From Sanghuangporus weigelae (lineage: Eukaryota; Basidiomycota; Agaricomycetes; Hymenochaetales; Hymenochaetaceae): DNA of 64,000 bases. The stretch lies in NCBI GenBank assembly GCA_033182465.1, contig CP137328.1, forward strand, positions 682,001-746,000, read 5' to 3'. Below the pieces are notes generated by a model that saw only the letters and a program-made list of their open reading frames with translations, was not told the origin of the DNA and made no database searches. Shown here in pieces: positions 45,838 through 57,544 of this stretch. Within the stretch, counting starts at the first letter, position 1, and each line of letters starts with the position of its first letter. A program made the position numbers and the translations under genes.

Positions 45838-47187
45838 GACTCCGCATTGGGACTCGCTGCCGAAAATTTTGATTATAATCATTGCACATGTGTCTACACT
45901 CGGACTGTCTTAGTACATGATCCCTTACTTCCTTTCGGATTAGAGATACTAGTTGCTGTTTGACCAATCTAGCGCTTGCTGAAGGCATTCGAAAAAACTT
46001 TGAAAAACATTCCGCAAGTGATTGGTATGGATGACTCAGTCAAAGCGAGATTAAGAAATGTGCGAAGTCTATACCCTGTGTCGACTTGATCTGTGCTATT
46101 TAGATCACCGCCAGAAAATGTACGAAACTGTCTTTTTATCAGGTATGTGTAGAAAGACAGAACAAAGCTTTCTGTATATATATGAAAGTGAGTAACGTCT
46201 GAGACAATATATGACGCAGAAATTCTATAATTACGGCCCTCGAGAGAAGAAGGCGCGTAAATATGCATAATCAAGACATTCCTATTTGTGTCTAATTGTA
46301 TATCATTCACCATTTGGAACAGGCAAGGCACTTCTCTGTCTCATATACGATTGACTGACGAGCAAAGTTGCCGCGTATCGCGGCATTAATAATGAGCGCC
46401 TAGGGTGCGTTAGAAGCATATCGACCGGTAAGTAGCTGGATCGGAGTACCCCGGGCTTATGCTTTGGGGATTCTGGAATTGTGTTCTGCTTTTTTTTAAA
46501 GACATGCGGTTAAACCCGGAAAGCCGCGGCTAAGGCTCAATCAAGAGTCCAACTCTAACTTCTGGTGATGAATGTCAAGAAAACCCTGACGCTGTTCTGC
46601 GAAGCTTGCCCGAACGCTCATGTCCAGCAGGCGATGAGTCGGCAGTATAGCGACGACTCTATCTACTAACGAGCAATGTGATGCCAAACATACCCAAATA
46701 AACATGACGTATAGGTCACGTGCCTTTGTCGGGCGGCCCCCGGGCCGAGACTTCTCTATACTACTATACTACTCTACCACTCGCATTCTCTAGGCTATAC
46801 TACAAACTCGCATGTACCGGCTCTAATCAGATTTAATTGATTCAAGCATTTGTTAACCTCAGAGAACAAGTCAATGATACTCATGGAGCAAGTAGGAATT
46901 GAGTGCTTGACGAGCACTGATTTATGTCTCAAGCACCAATTGTGCCACGTTTCGTCAGGCTAGTTCGTCCTCCCTCATCATATTTCCCTGACAGGAAGAA
47001 TAATAGGAAGAATAATAATTTATCAACTCAGAGGTCTCGGTTCGCTGAAGGATATGTCGCAGAATCTGAATTGTTAATGCGTGTCTCGGGACGAACGTTC
47101 TAATTTGATCGCGGTTTTTGTTCTCGAACGCTAGACGCTTCGCAATTTTCTTTGTTTCAGCTTACGAGGACGGTCTCCGAAAAATGT
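45838..47187. other. Intergenic between secreted paralogues
   Basis: Left half has no supported feature. Near 46745-46805 there are short ACTACTATACTACTCTACC-like repeats. From about 46900 the sequence is the duplicated upstream region shared with gene 1. Confidence 0.45.
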
Positions 47188-47195
47188 TATAAAAG
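47188..47195 (+). promoter_or_regulatory. TATA box, secreted gene 2
   Basis: TATAAAAG within AAAATGTTATAA, 104 bp before the ATG, at the same position as in paralogue 1. Confidence 0.7.
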
Positions 47196-47291
47196 CTGGT
47201 CAAGATGAAGCTCATATCCTGCAGTTAACCTTGCAGCCTTACACACTTTACTCGTTTCAAGACTTCTCATATCTCAAACAAAGAATTGATC

Positions 47292-48011
47292 ATGTTCTCC
47301 GTCAATCTCATTTTGTTGGCTGTCATCTCCTCAGCCATTGCAAGTCCAGTAGGTCATTGTACGGTCATATCTGGCATATTTACTGAGTTTTGCTCTTAGG
47401 CACCACAGGCTGACACGACGTCAACTCCCGACGCGAGTACTACGGACTCTGGTACTACTACTACGTTCGACAACTTCCCTTCCCCTGGGTCAACGACTAT
47501 TACCGATAGTTCGCCTGACTCCGCTCCTTCCGGATCGACCACTATCACTGATAGCTCGCCTTACCCTCTTTCCGGATCCACGACTATCTTCGATAGTTCG
47601 CCGTACCCATTCTCCTCCGGATCCACTACTACCATCAGCGGTTCACCCGTCCCGCCGTACTACCCGCCCAAATCGCACGGTGGAAGCACGACTACCGTCA
47701 CGGTTACTCAGACGGTCACGCCGTGCCCATGTGTTTGGTCGTCTTCGACTACCAGCAAGTCCGCTACAACCTCTTGTTCGGACGAGACTACAAGCACCTG
47801 GTGGACCTCCTCCTGGTGGACTTCCTCGACCATTTACCCTAACTCGACAATCACCTCTACAACCATTACAACCCCCACCACCACTTATTCCGATACTTCT
47901 TCCACCGTTACATCTTCCACTGTTACATCCGATACATCCACCTCGTCTTTCGTCTCTTCCTCCACCTCTGATGTGTCTTCCGCGGTGTCCTCTACGACGA
48001 CCAGCTCCTGA
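47292..48011 (+). CDS. Ser/Thr-rich secreted protein, paralogue 2
   Basis: Two exons (47292-47348 and 47400-48011) give 222 aa. Signal peptide MFSVNLILLAVISSAIASP is followed by the same phase-0 intron as in paralogue 1, then APQ. The mature chain has four to five imperfect copies of a GSTTITDSSPYP-type repeat, the block TTTVTVTQTVTPCPC (homologous to the ITETVTACPS block of paralogue 1) and WW pairs (STWWTSSWWTSS). The TVT-x-TVTPCP motif resembles repeats in fungal adhesins and mucin-like wall proteins. Probably O-glycosylated and extracellular; function unknown. Confidence 0.85.
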
Positions 48012-48592
48012 AGGCGCTGATTTGTGGAGTCAGTTTTGTATCACATAGTACCATTCTGAAAGTGCCTTTTAGTTTGACATTTGTTTATTATATTCGGGTG
48101 ATTTTATAAAAATCTTGCTACCTCTCCGCAAAACATTCGATTCCCGCTGATACTATTAATAACTATTGGTGGCTATGGAGATCATCAAAGAACCTCAGAA
48201 CACTCCACGCATTAATACAGACAAAAAAAAGATGCACCTAAGGTAGTTTCATTTATCAATACAGGTGATACTGGAGCTTCCTTCTTCGCATTCCACTGAA
48301 TAAACAAGTGTCTCGGGAACCACAACATTTGGATGTGCGGATATACTGATTTCAGATATATTGTAAGACAGAGAAACAATCGGACTTCTACGAGATATAT
48401 AAACGGAACGCAGATTTAAAATGAACAAATGCTGGTCCAATAAATAAGGAAACTGTTCATGTACATGCACGTATAAACGTATAGTTTATATACCCATCAA
48501 TAATCCAAAAAATACGAAAAATCCAAGCCCAAAAAGCCAATAAAAGAGATCAAGGCATGAAAACTATCTGTTTGCTTCTAACCTTCACCAAG

Positions 48593-50070
48593 TCAGCAAA
48601 GATAAAGGTATACGCAGAGAAGATCCGTCGCCAAAACGAAGAGAACAGAGGGCCAGGGTGATGACCATGACCGAGTGCTCCCGGAAACCGTCACTACATC
48701 GGTCGAAGAGGAAGAGGGAGACGAGTCTGCTGTCGACGTTCCAGATTCACTCGTGACAGCAGTCGATGTAGTCGATCCGTTAGTAAACTGAAAGACCTTC
48801 AGATACGATATTTCGAAATATGCATTATCGTAGTTATCCGGAATCTGGACGAGGTCGAGGCAGGTCCCGGAACACGTCTGTGCATAGACGTTCGGCTGAC
48901 CAGCAAAGTTGCCACATATCGTGGTGTGAATGATGATCGTCTGGGGCCTGAAGAACGTGTTGAAGTCACAGCTGGTCGCTAGGTACGCCGCAGTTGGAAG
49001 ACCCCAGCCGTCTGGGTTCGGGGTATCGGTGGGTAGGTCGGCGGGTATTGACCCCCGCGGGAAGAACCATACGTACATCCCCGTGTCGTTCCAGTTCAGT
49101 GCGTAAACACCTCCGCCATTCTCCGCGAAGGCCTGGCCATAAGACGGACCAGGAGCATCGACAATACACCCTTGGTTGAAGTTCGTCTGGTTGAAGCAAT
49201 CTGTCTGAACGAGATTGCCAGTTTCGATGGAGCTCGAAACATTGGCTTCCGGATGTCTGCACCCGTTAAGGGTGTGTAGTGATATGCTATTTATTGTATC
49301 CATATTTACCTATATTGATTGATGGTGAGAACGCGTAGCAAAATTGTTCCGCGGTGATCACTTACAGCCTCTACAATGTCAATTTCTCCATCATCCGGCC
49401 AGGCAGGGCCTTGTGTCCAGTAAGCAGGCCATACTGATGATTTGATACGGTTAGGATGGGTATAGCAATATTGCGGGATAGTTCTCACCAGAGCACTAAG
49501 GATGAAAAGTCAGAATAAACACCAAGAAAAAAATAAAAGTTTGACTCACTCCATAAGGCATATGTACAGCATCAAATAATACGAGATTCCCACTGGATAT
49601 CGTGTATGAACTGAGTATCTTGACGCTCGGACGTCCGAAAGTTGGGTTCCCTTGGCCATCGGTCGTGTTATCAACTTTGATGATGAAGTTTCCCGCCGAG
49701 TTGAGGAATGTCAACTATCCACAAACTAGTCTCTGTTCTGCGTTGGTACATTGAATCATCAAGCTAACCTGTTGTTGCTCAGCTTGTTCTCTCGTCTGGA
49801 AGAGAACATTGCCGGTATTGTTTGCGTCGATACCACTGTAGAAGATCCAGTTGTTTAAACTAGAAACATAAAGACGTGAGCAACTCTTTTTGTGTATCAT
49901 GACGCACAATCGCCTCCCAAAAGAGCCTCGAATGCTCTATGTCTTGGCGAAACAACTCACAAGTCTGCGCCCTGATGATTCTGGACGAGCTGAAAAGCCG
50001 CGTCGACCACGGTCGCCTTGAAGGTCACGAGAGCGAGAGCAGCAACACTCGACAACCCAACAGAAAACAT
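48593..50070 (-). CDS. Glycoside hydrolase family 16, membrane or GPI anchored
   Basis: Beta-1,3(4)-glucanase-type GH16, likely acting on wall glucans at the cell surface. Exons 50070-49961, 49859-49769, 49714-49550, 49495-49489, 49433-49366 and 49309-48593 give 385 aa. Start chosen at [15 protein letters not shown], giving a signal peptide. The catalytic loop is [12 protein letters not shown] (E-x-D-x-x-E intact), preceded by [11 protein letters not shown]. Other family blocks: [37 protein letters not shown]. The fourth exon is only 7 nt and supplies the Cys-Ser before VWPAYW. The C-terminus is a Ser/Thr-rich linker ending in a hydrophobic segment ([17 protein letters not shown]), consistent with a GPI or membrane anchor. 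Confidence 0.9.
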
Positions 50071-52332
50071 CGTCGTGCTTGAACCAAAGATAACTGAGGT
50101 AAAGTAGTCGGGAGTAAAGAGCATTAGACCAAGCAGGACCATGTTTTTCTTGATGGGCACGAGGCTCTGAGCGCCACTGACACACGGTCAGTGCCTGTCC
50201 GCGGCTTCCTCCCCGGTTCCGGCGATCCCCGCCCTACCGGGCCTGCTGGCGCGTTCTGAACATACGTTTCCATTCATTAAAATCATATAAAATCCGAGAA
50301 AAGACATGAGCCATCGCAGAGTTGGAAGAGCTCTCGAGTCGGCACAGCTCATGCTCATGTTACCAGATTGCTGGAGAGGTTTGGGTTTGAGAGAAATGAA
50401 CGCCGTGCACGTGCTTTCCACATTTCCACAGCCAAGACCGCGAGAGGCGGCAGCCGCAACACCGTGACCAGAGGCTCAGCCTTCGAGTCGGCCTTCTGGC
50501 ATGATAAAAGGGTGCAGAATACTGCTCGTCAGAAGCTATCATTATAAGATTAACACTGATCTGTACGTGCCTCACTCAGATGAAAATCACCAGTTTCACA
50601 GAGATAATCAATATTACAGGTCGTTCCAAGTTTCCGATTGCATATCTCGATCTTGTCCTGGCATCAGCACCCCAACGTTAGCCAATGTGTCTGCAAGCGA
50701 GCTGTCTGGCAATTTACTCAGTAGCTTACGCCAAGCAAAAGGAATGTATTTGAGTCGTCCAATAACTTATACGTCGTGAACCTCTGGGCAATAGCGCGTC
50801 CTTGTATCTGTTGTCCACGCCAACTACAACGGAGTAATGTCTGGGTCATATCTATACTGCAAGCTAGACCGTTACTCTGCACGAGCAAACTGTGATGCAT
50901 TCAAACTCGGAACTGCTCATTTTTTCCTTTTTGTGATTTCTGATTATAGAGTCCCCCAAGCTATAACTAGTCCTCTGGGCTATAGCTTTCGTACTCAGTC
51001 TTGAGTGGAAAGCTTTGTATCGCATCGCGGGGTTCAGGTTCTTATGCATTGAAGGTCCATGCTATCACAAGTCACAAGTTTGATCTGAGTTAATCACGCC
51101 GGCAGTAGGCAGTCTCGTCCTGGCTTTCTTTTCCTCGGAGATGGGACCTCCACATGACGCAAGGATTATTTCTAGATTCTGAAATTCACTGACCTTGGTT
51201 TCTTCTTTTCAGTGCCTAAAAAATTTCAGGGTTTTGCTCGTTTGTAACGTTCATGTCGTCGATAGGTAGGCGATAGCATTGTTCGATCATTGCCATACAT
51301 GCGCCGGGACGTACTTTACCGGACAAACCGATGGCAACAGTCTCACGAGACTTATACCCGGTTCAAAATTAATATGGAAGTTCTATCCTGTTATGTGGCA
51401 AGTTTTTGAAGGTGTGTCGTTTCGATGCCTCGCTGTTAACATGTTCACGAATATTTTGTCTTATGGTGCACAGTTTTCATCTCTACAAAGACGTCTCAGC
51501 TCGTGCCTCTTATTTATGGTTTAATCGAATACCACTCGTGGTTTGGGCGATCAGGACACTTTCTTCTGCATCATTCATCTTCCGCATCTTCGCAACTTGT
51601 CCTCTGCTTCTTTGAATGTGCCTTTCGGTACGAGATCTCCAAATAGGTCCAAGAATGAGGCTAAGCCCATGGCAATGTAAAAAACACACGTTGGGACCTA
51701 ATGCCATCTGCGAACTGAGCTACATATGCTCGTTCTCCCGTTGTTCATGTTCACATGGAGTGGAGCTGCCCTGGACTTTTTGTTCCGACACTTTGTTGCG
51801 AGTGTTGGATTTGTTCTGGCTCAGGAACAGATTGCTCAGATACCTTTTTTCAAGTTCTATCTCTTTGAAGGCTCCCTTAGATTGGCTGGCATGCCCTCGT
51901 ACCGCAGGATCTCACAAGATTACATACACTGGGTAAGCCAAGTGTCACATAGCTACCTCGACGTTAACTTATTTTTGCGAGTTCTTTTCATCTCATGAAG
52001 CAGCATATAGGACAAACATACTACGCTTCACGCCTATACGTTTTAACTAAAGCACTCCACAGTTGTGCTTTTCAAATGAACTTCTCTAGAATCGGGCCTG
52101 GGTCAGTATCGCGCAAGTCAATTGATTTTCGGAACGTCGGCTCCCGCTGACCTAAAATTAAGGTCCCGACATACCACTTACCCTTTGAAGGAAAGAGCAG
52201 GAGGTTACAACTCAGACAGAAAAGGATTCTGCGGCACTTGAGCTCTCGACCGTCTGATGATATTAATAACTTACCGACACGCGGTTTCCGTGGAGCAGTG
52301 CTTCCGTTTGATCTTTCTTGACAGCGAAAAGG
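50071..52332. other. Gene-poor stretch
   Basis: About 2.3 kb. Contains the GH16 upstream region (GC-rich near 50190-50260). A hydrophobic 90-codon frame at 51726 has no homology I recognise and no splice context. No RNA gene or transposon motif seen. Confidence 0.4.
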
Positions 52333-52340
52333 TATAAAAG
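52333..52340 (+). promoter_or_regulatory. TATA box of small secreted protein gene
   Basis: TATAAAAG 107 bp upstream of the ATG at 52440. Between them, close to the ATG, lies a three-fold CTTACACT repeat. Confidence 0.65.
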
Positions 52341-52439
52341 GCCAGCAAGACTGCCAACTAATCCTCAGCAGATTATAGTCTTGCAATCCATTGTCTAAAG
52401 CATCCCCACTCTTACACTCTTACACTCTTACTTTACGAA

Positions 52440-52774
52440 ATGAAGTCTTTCACCAAAGTACTCATCATCGCTTCAGCTGCATCCCTTGCAGCCGCTACAC
52501 CAGCTCCTCAGCTGGGTGGCCTCCCGAGTCTGCCCCTGTGCCTCACGGGCGACCTTACAAGCTCGCTCCCTGCTGGTCTCGACCTCGTTGCTTGCAGCGC
52601 AGGCCAGACGTGCACAGACCCGTCCATTCTTCTCGCCAGCATTCCTATCCTCGGAGGCATCCTTGGAGGTATTCTGGGCGATCTCCCGGCTGGCGTAGGT
52701 GTAAGTATCTCGAACATTTCTAGTAGTGGGAGAACTACTCATTAAACTTTTCTCCCTCTCAGCTCTGCGCTTGA
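52440..52774 (+). CDS. Small secreted four-cysteine protein (90 aa)
   Basis: Two exons (52440-52700 and 52763-52774). The second exon is 12 nt and codes LCA before the stop, adding the fourth Cys. Signal peptide MKSFTKVLIIASAASLAAA, then PAPQLGGLP. Cysteines sit in LPLCLTGDL, LVACSAGQTC and the final LCA. The middle is Leu/Gly/Ile-rich (IPILGGILGGILGDLP) and hydrophobic. It is smaller and has fewer Cys than a hydrophobin (eight), so it is not one. Size, Cys pairs and strong TATA context fit a small secreted protein of unknown function, possibly surface active or effector-like. Confidence 0.8.
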
Positions 52775-53989
52775 TGCTGGGTACACGTCCAGGTTTCGAA
52801 TAAGAAGCTTCAGGTTGCTCTGCGATCTGTAGGCGCTATCTCCGCGTGAACTCTGGGATGCATCAACTAACTTCATTCTTGCTCAGGATTGACCATCGTT
52901 CGTTTCTTATGGGACTTCGATTGAAGTGTGAGATAAATTGACTCGGTGCATATTGTCTAAGATCGCTTGTACATCGCTATCGATATTATGTTCCTTGAAA
53001 ATACATGCGACTTTACGTTGGTTTCCGCAAGCAAAGAGCACATTTCAAAAGGATAAAAGGGGGTTGAGAAAAAAGGCTTCGAAAAGGCTTGAATTCTGCA
53101 TTACGACACTACAACATCATGATTACACATGGAACAGCTTTTTGTAACAACAGATTGGAAGCGAACGCACATACGCTATCCGTCGAATCCAGATTGCACA
53201 CGACAGAGCTCAACATGTGCGTGATTACCAGCTGCTACCGGCGTCTTGTGAAGACGAGATTACTCTTCCATGATTGAAGGATCCGGTGTATAGTAATACA
53301 CCAGCCCAATCGTATACTGGAGGCCTTCGTGGAGCCTTGAGCTTTGTATTGAATTACAACACACCGTGATCAGAATTAAAACGGCCTTGTAAAGTAGGTG
53401 CATAGCCCAGCAACCCATCTGTCGGATCCAAAATGTACACGTCCAACTTGAAGACATCAATATTAATGTATAAAAATAACAGCCTTGCACCGGCGTGTTG
53501 AAAAGTACAGAAGTCATTTCAATAAGTGGAGGATCCGGTGCGCAGTAATACGACGGTGTTGTAAGAATCAATCAGTATCACCTTTCCGTGTTACGTAATG
53601 AAGCTCAGCTAGGCTCCGATCAATTTGAGGTCGTCGATTTGAGGTCGTCGACCTGACCTTCAAGTCCGATCTGCGAAGAAGATCAACGATCCAACTGTCA
53701 TGACTGCATCTACTAGGACTCTTACCTAGTTATTCTCTTCAGGCAATAGCGAGAAGGTTGACAACATGGCGGTAAATGGACAGGCATATGAAACTCAAAT
53801 TGGCTAGATGTACTTATGGCATGCATAGGGCGTGAGGCGCGCTGCTGGACACAGCCTTGATGACCATCAACGAAATTGCCCGGGCGATACGATGGACCGG
53901 CGCTCTTCACTGTATCATTTGTTATAAAACTCGATGCCTGTGCGAAAGCGTTCCCTTCACCTCTTTCCTTCCCTCTGTTGTGCTCTGAA
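52775..53989. other. Intergenic with short direct repeats
   Basis: No gene supported. AGGATCCGGTG followed by AGTAATAC occurs at 53277 and 53529 (about 250 bp apart), and TTTGAGGTCGTCGA occurs twice in tandem at about 53624-53651. Confidence 0.5.
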
Positions 53990-55973
53990 ATGAAATTGGC
54001 AACCTTCACCACAACATTTTGCGCCCTGTCGGCAGCAGCTTTAGTAACAGCTTCGATATTTCCTATAGTCGCTCATCCACGTTCGTCCATTTCAAATGCT
54101 CTCGGAAAACGAAGCGTGAACATCGGTGCCTTTGGGAATGGCAGCGAGCTCGTTACGAGCGATGGTGCAGATACTAGTTATTTCACTAATCTCACTCTCG
54201 GAGGCAAGGAATTTCAAGTCATTATCGATACTGGAAGGTGTGTATTTGCAGTCCTAACACCCTCAGATGGATTTTAAAATTTTTATCAAGCTCTGACTTG
54301 TGGGTCATTGGAGATGTTCCGGGAGCTAAGAATCTCAGCATCGAAACCGGGGTTAATTACGCGGAAGGCTCAGCAGAAGGTATTCTACTTGTTACTGGGA
54401 ACCTTTCTCCAACTAAGCAGGTTCGAAGGCTTCATAAGTACAGCCGACTTGGAATTTGATGATTACGTTGTGAAGGATCAGGCATTCAGTACGCACCATA
54501 ATCTCCTTCGAAATTTAAACGGCTTAATTGTTCATTAATACAGTCAGTGTTATTCCGACTGTTGGTACTCCGAATGTCCAAGGTCTCATCGGTTTGGGAC
54601 CGAGCTCCGCATCACAGGTTCGCAAACAAATGAAGAGTTCTGCTGGCGCTCCGCCATTGGATCGCATATTTCGGCAGAACACCTCGACGCCCAACTTTCT
54701 GTCTGTGCTTCTTACACGACAGGAAGACAATCTCCCTGGAGGCACTGCCCCACAGTCCGGTCAGCTTACAGTCGGTTCCGTAATCCCGACTCTCGAGGAT
54801 ATAACCAAGCAGAAAAAGCTACCGGCTCTCGTAGACCAATTTGGTGTGCAACACTGGCAAACACTACTGGACGAGAATGGGATCATCGGGCCTGATGGAA
54901 AGCCGATTCCGACAAACACCTCGATTTCGGATCCAGAACAGGGCACAGAACAACAATTCCATGTAATGCTTGATACTGGGTTCACTTTTCCGCAAGTACC
55001 GCGAGAGGTAGCAGACGCTATTTATGGACGAGTTCCAGGCGCGGAATTTGTCCCTCAATCTGATGCCCCCGGATATTGGAGGGTTCCTTGTGACTACGAG
55101 CTGAATATTACGTTCGTCTTCGATGGTGTCAAATATCCCATTCATCCTCTAGACATGACACTTGAAGAGCCGGATTCTGAAACGACTGGAATGTGCCAAG
55201 CGACTGTACGTCGTAAGCTTCCTACCCAGCTGGATTCTTTGACCGACTTCTCTCTAGTTCCAACAGATTTCACCAGCTATTACAAACAATCATGCTATTG
55301 GTGCAATTGATGCAATCCTCGGAATGGCATTTTGTAAGCGATCTGGTTCACGTACGCTTTTATCAGTCCAATTGACTACTGACCAGTACGAAACACGTAT
55401 TTGTTGATCGATTTCGGTGATTTCGTCGACGGCTCAAACTCATCTGTTGCGGATCCATACATCCAGCTCCTTTCAATCACCGACCTGTCCGCCGCGCACA
55501 TCGACTTCGTAAACGCCCGATTGGGCGGTGTTGACACGACCGATTCTCAACCCGCCTTACTTTCCGAAGCTGATTCGAAACACTCACCTGAGACGCCTGG
55601 TAGCAAGAGCGCAGACACAGACTCAATAAAGACTGACCTTCAACATGTGGGAGACAAAATCAAAAAGGCATTCTACAAGACTGCTTGGTTCATAGCAGTA
55701 GTCGCTGTAGCTGGCGCGCTATTGCTTGCTCTGGTCGCTTGGTGTCTGCTCTCGCGGTGCCGAAGACGTAGGAGCAGTGTCCGCATGGAATCTGCGTTCA
55801 CACCTGCAATGACTGGTGCAGGTGCTTACGCCCCCTTGCGTGACACACTTAGCAGACCACAACACGGACATTACGCACAGCCATCGTATGATGCTTCCAT
55901 GTACCAATCCGGTGGATACCACAGTTCGCAGTATGCAGAACCGAGGTACAACTATGGCGGACGTACCGTATAA
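53990..55973 (+). CDS. Pepsin-like (A1) aspartic protease with C-terminal membrane anchor
   Basis: Exons 53990-54237, 54291-54379, 54429-54488, 54544-55205, 55258-55333 and 55387-55973 give 573 aa. Signal peptide MKLATFTTTFCALSAAALV. First catalytic motif DTGSSDLWVIGD is created across the first intron; second is VMLDTGFTFPQVP (Asp-Thr-Gly, then Phe instead of the usual Ser/Thr). Other blocks: FISTADLEFDDYVV, VQGLIGLGP, AILGMAFLRNTYLLIDFGD. After the protease domain comes a Ser/Asp-rich linker, one transmembrane segment (TAWFIAVVAVAGALLLALVA) and a basic cytoplasmic tail (CRRRRSSVRM) ending in a Tyr/Gln/Ser-rich region. Probably a plasma-membrane sheddase- or yapsin-like enzyme with its active domain outside. 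Confidence 0.93.
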
Positions 55974-56618
55974 CGATGATGCGTCTCGTTACTCACTCTT
56001 ACTCCTGATTCATATTTTCCCGAATAATTTTCTTACGACGCTAACACATTTTCTCATCTACATTGGCCTCATCAGACACAACTCGGAACGATTCTCTGCA
56101 TTTCTATCTATGGAGCATTTTTTTTTTTTTTTCAATATTTTCTCTTGGACTTTGTGGTTTCGTAAATAAGTAACATACGGATTTCATTGCTTTCTCTCTA
56201 TCCTTTGACATTTTGCATCGACATAGACATTACAGCAAAATATTACGATACAATTATCTACACTACAATCCTCGTTTGTCGGAGGTGAACTATCTCATCT
56301 CATCATAAGGTCCTCACTTGCACGTAGCCTACACAAAACAAAGTCATAACATCCCACGAATAAAAATCAACGGTACACATGCAGGGCAGGAGCGTTGCCT
56401 CATATGTGCACTTTTCTCCCACAGATCCTCAGCTGTCCACTGCACGGCTCTCTATTTGTGTTCGCAGCTTCCTTTAATGTCAGAGAAAAGCCATCGGCGC
56501 TCAAGGATAAAGCTAATTCTGGATCTCAGCTTCTCACACGATGAGAGCCTTTATAAGGATGGGTGTTGAGAAGAATCAATGACACGCCCGTATCGCCACT
56601 ATCATCCTTGCCAAAATC

Positions 56619-57544
56619 ATGTCTGAACGTAAGTACTGAGTGCCTTGATGAACGTTGTCTGTTTCTTGCCTTCTGATCGAGTCCGTTCATCTTTCTAGCA
56701 TCAGTCGGTCTATTCGTCCCGTTGCCTGCCAACGATGGGCAGGCTTCTGCTGTAACAGATTTCCTGCGTGCCGGGCATTCGCTTCTGAAGGATGAGCCAC
56801 TGACGCTACAATGGTACGCTCTCCAATACGAGAGCTCAACTCCGACGTTCGCAATCTTTGATACCTTCGCGGAGGAAGAAGGACGTGCAACGCATCTCAC
56901 CGGTTCGTATTCAGGCACTTGAGGCAGCTAACTGATAGATGCGATGGTTGACTGATAACTTCCTGTGATGAACGAAAGGCAAGATCGCTGAAGCGCTTGT
57001 CGCAAACGCTCCCAGCTTGATCGCCGGGGCCCCGCAGATCAACAAAGCGAAGATCCTCGCGAGCAAGATCCAGAAGGCAGAAGTGAAACTCGGACTTCGA
57101 GTCCTCGCAGAGGCGAAGGAGGATAAGGTGGAAGATGTAAAGAATTTCTTAATCGTGAGTTCTAGGAATGCATTCGACCGACCGGATTTCTGAGTGATGC
57201 CCGTCTGTTTACACATGTAGTCTGCGCTTCCGCTCGTGGAAGAGGAGACACTGACGCCGCAGTGGTACGCGATCCAGCTCGAAGGTTCGAACGTCTTCGG
57301 CATTCTGGACTTTTCGGAGGCAGAGGAAGGAAGGTAAGATTAGCTCTCCCCAAGATCCGGCTACTCCGTGCCTGTCTCTCGTGCCTGTCGTGCTGATGTT
57401 ATTGATCCGTGGTTTCAAATCTTCCCCAGGCAAGCGCATCTCAATGGCAAGGTTGCCGCAGCGTTGTTTGCGAAGGCCGATGAACTGTTCGTCAAGAAGC
57501 CAGAGGTAGTGAAGGTAGATGTTGTGGCAAGCAGGGTACTTTGA
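56619..57544 (+). CDS. Two-repeat alpha-beta barrel (ABM-like) protein
   Basis: Exons 56619-56628, 56699-56902, 56979-57154, 57221-57333 and 57430-57544 give 205 aa. Two homologous halves: LTLQWYALQYESSTPTFAIF...EEEGRATHLTGKIAEAL and LTPQWYAIQLEGSNVFGILD...EEGRQAHLNGKVAAAL. This matches the antibiotic-biosynthesis-monooxygenase / dimeric alpha-beta barrel fold, with the two halves forming an internal dimer. No signal peptide. Members act as cofactor-free monooxygenases or are of unknown role; no biosynthetic cluster surrounds it. A TTATAAGG element lies about 68 bp upstream of the ATG. Confidence 0.82.

Noticed and set aside
46745-46810. Tandem ACTAC-type repeats considered as a CRISPR-like or satellite array
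   Set aside because: Irregular, a few short units only, and the genome is eukaryotic.
51726-51998. Hydrophobic 90-codon frame, possible membrane protein
   Set aside because: No recognisable family, no flanking exons with consistent phase and no promoter features; hydrophobicity alone is weak evidence.
52440-52774. Hydrophobin
   Set aside because: Only four cysteines and no CC doublets; hydrophobins have eight in a fixed order.
53277-53571. Short direct repeats suggesting a mobile element
   Set aside because: Only about 20 bp each, with no terminal inverted repeats, target-site duplication or coding remnant between them.
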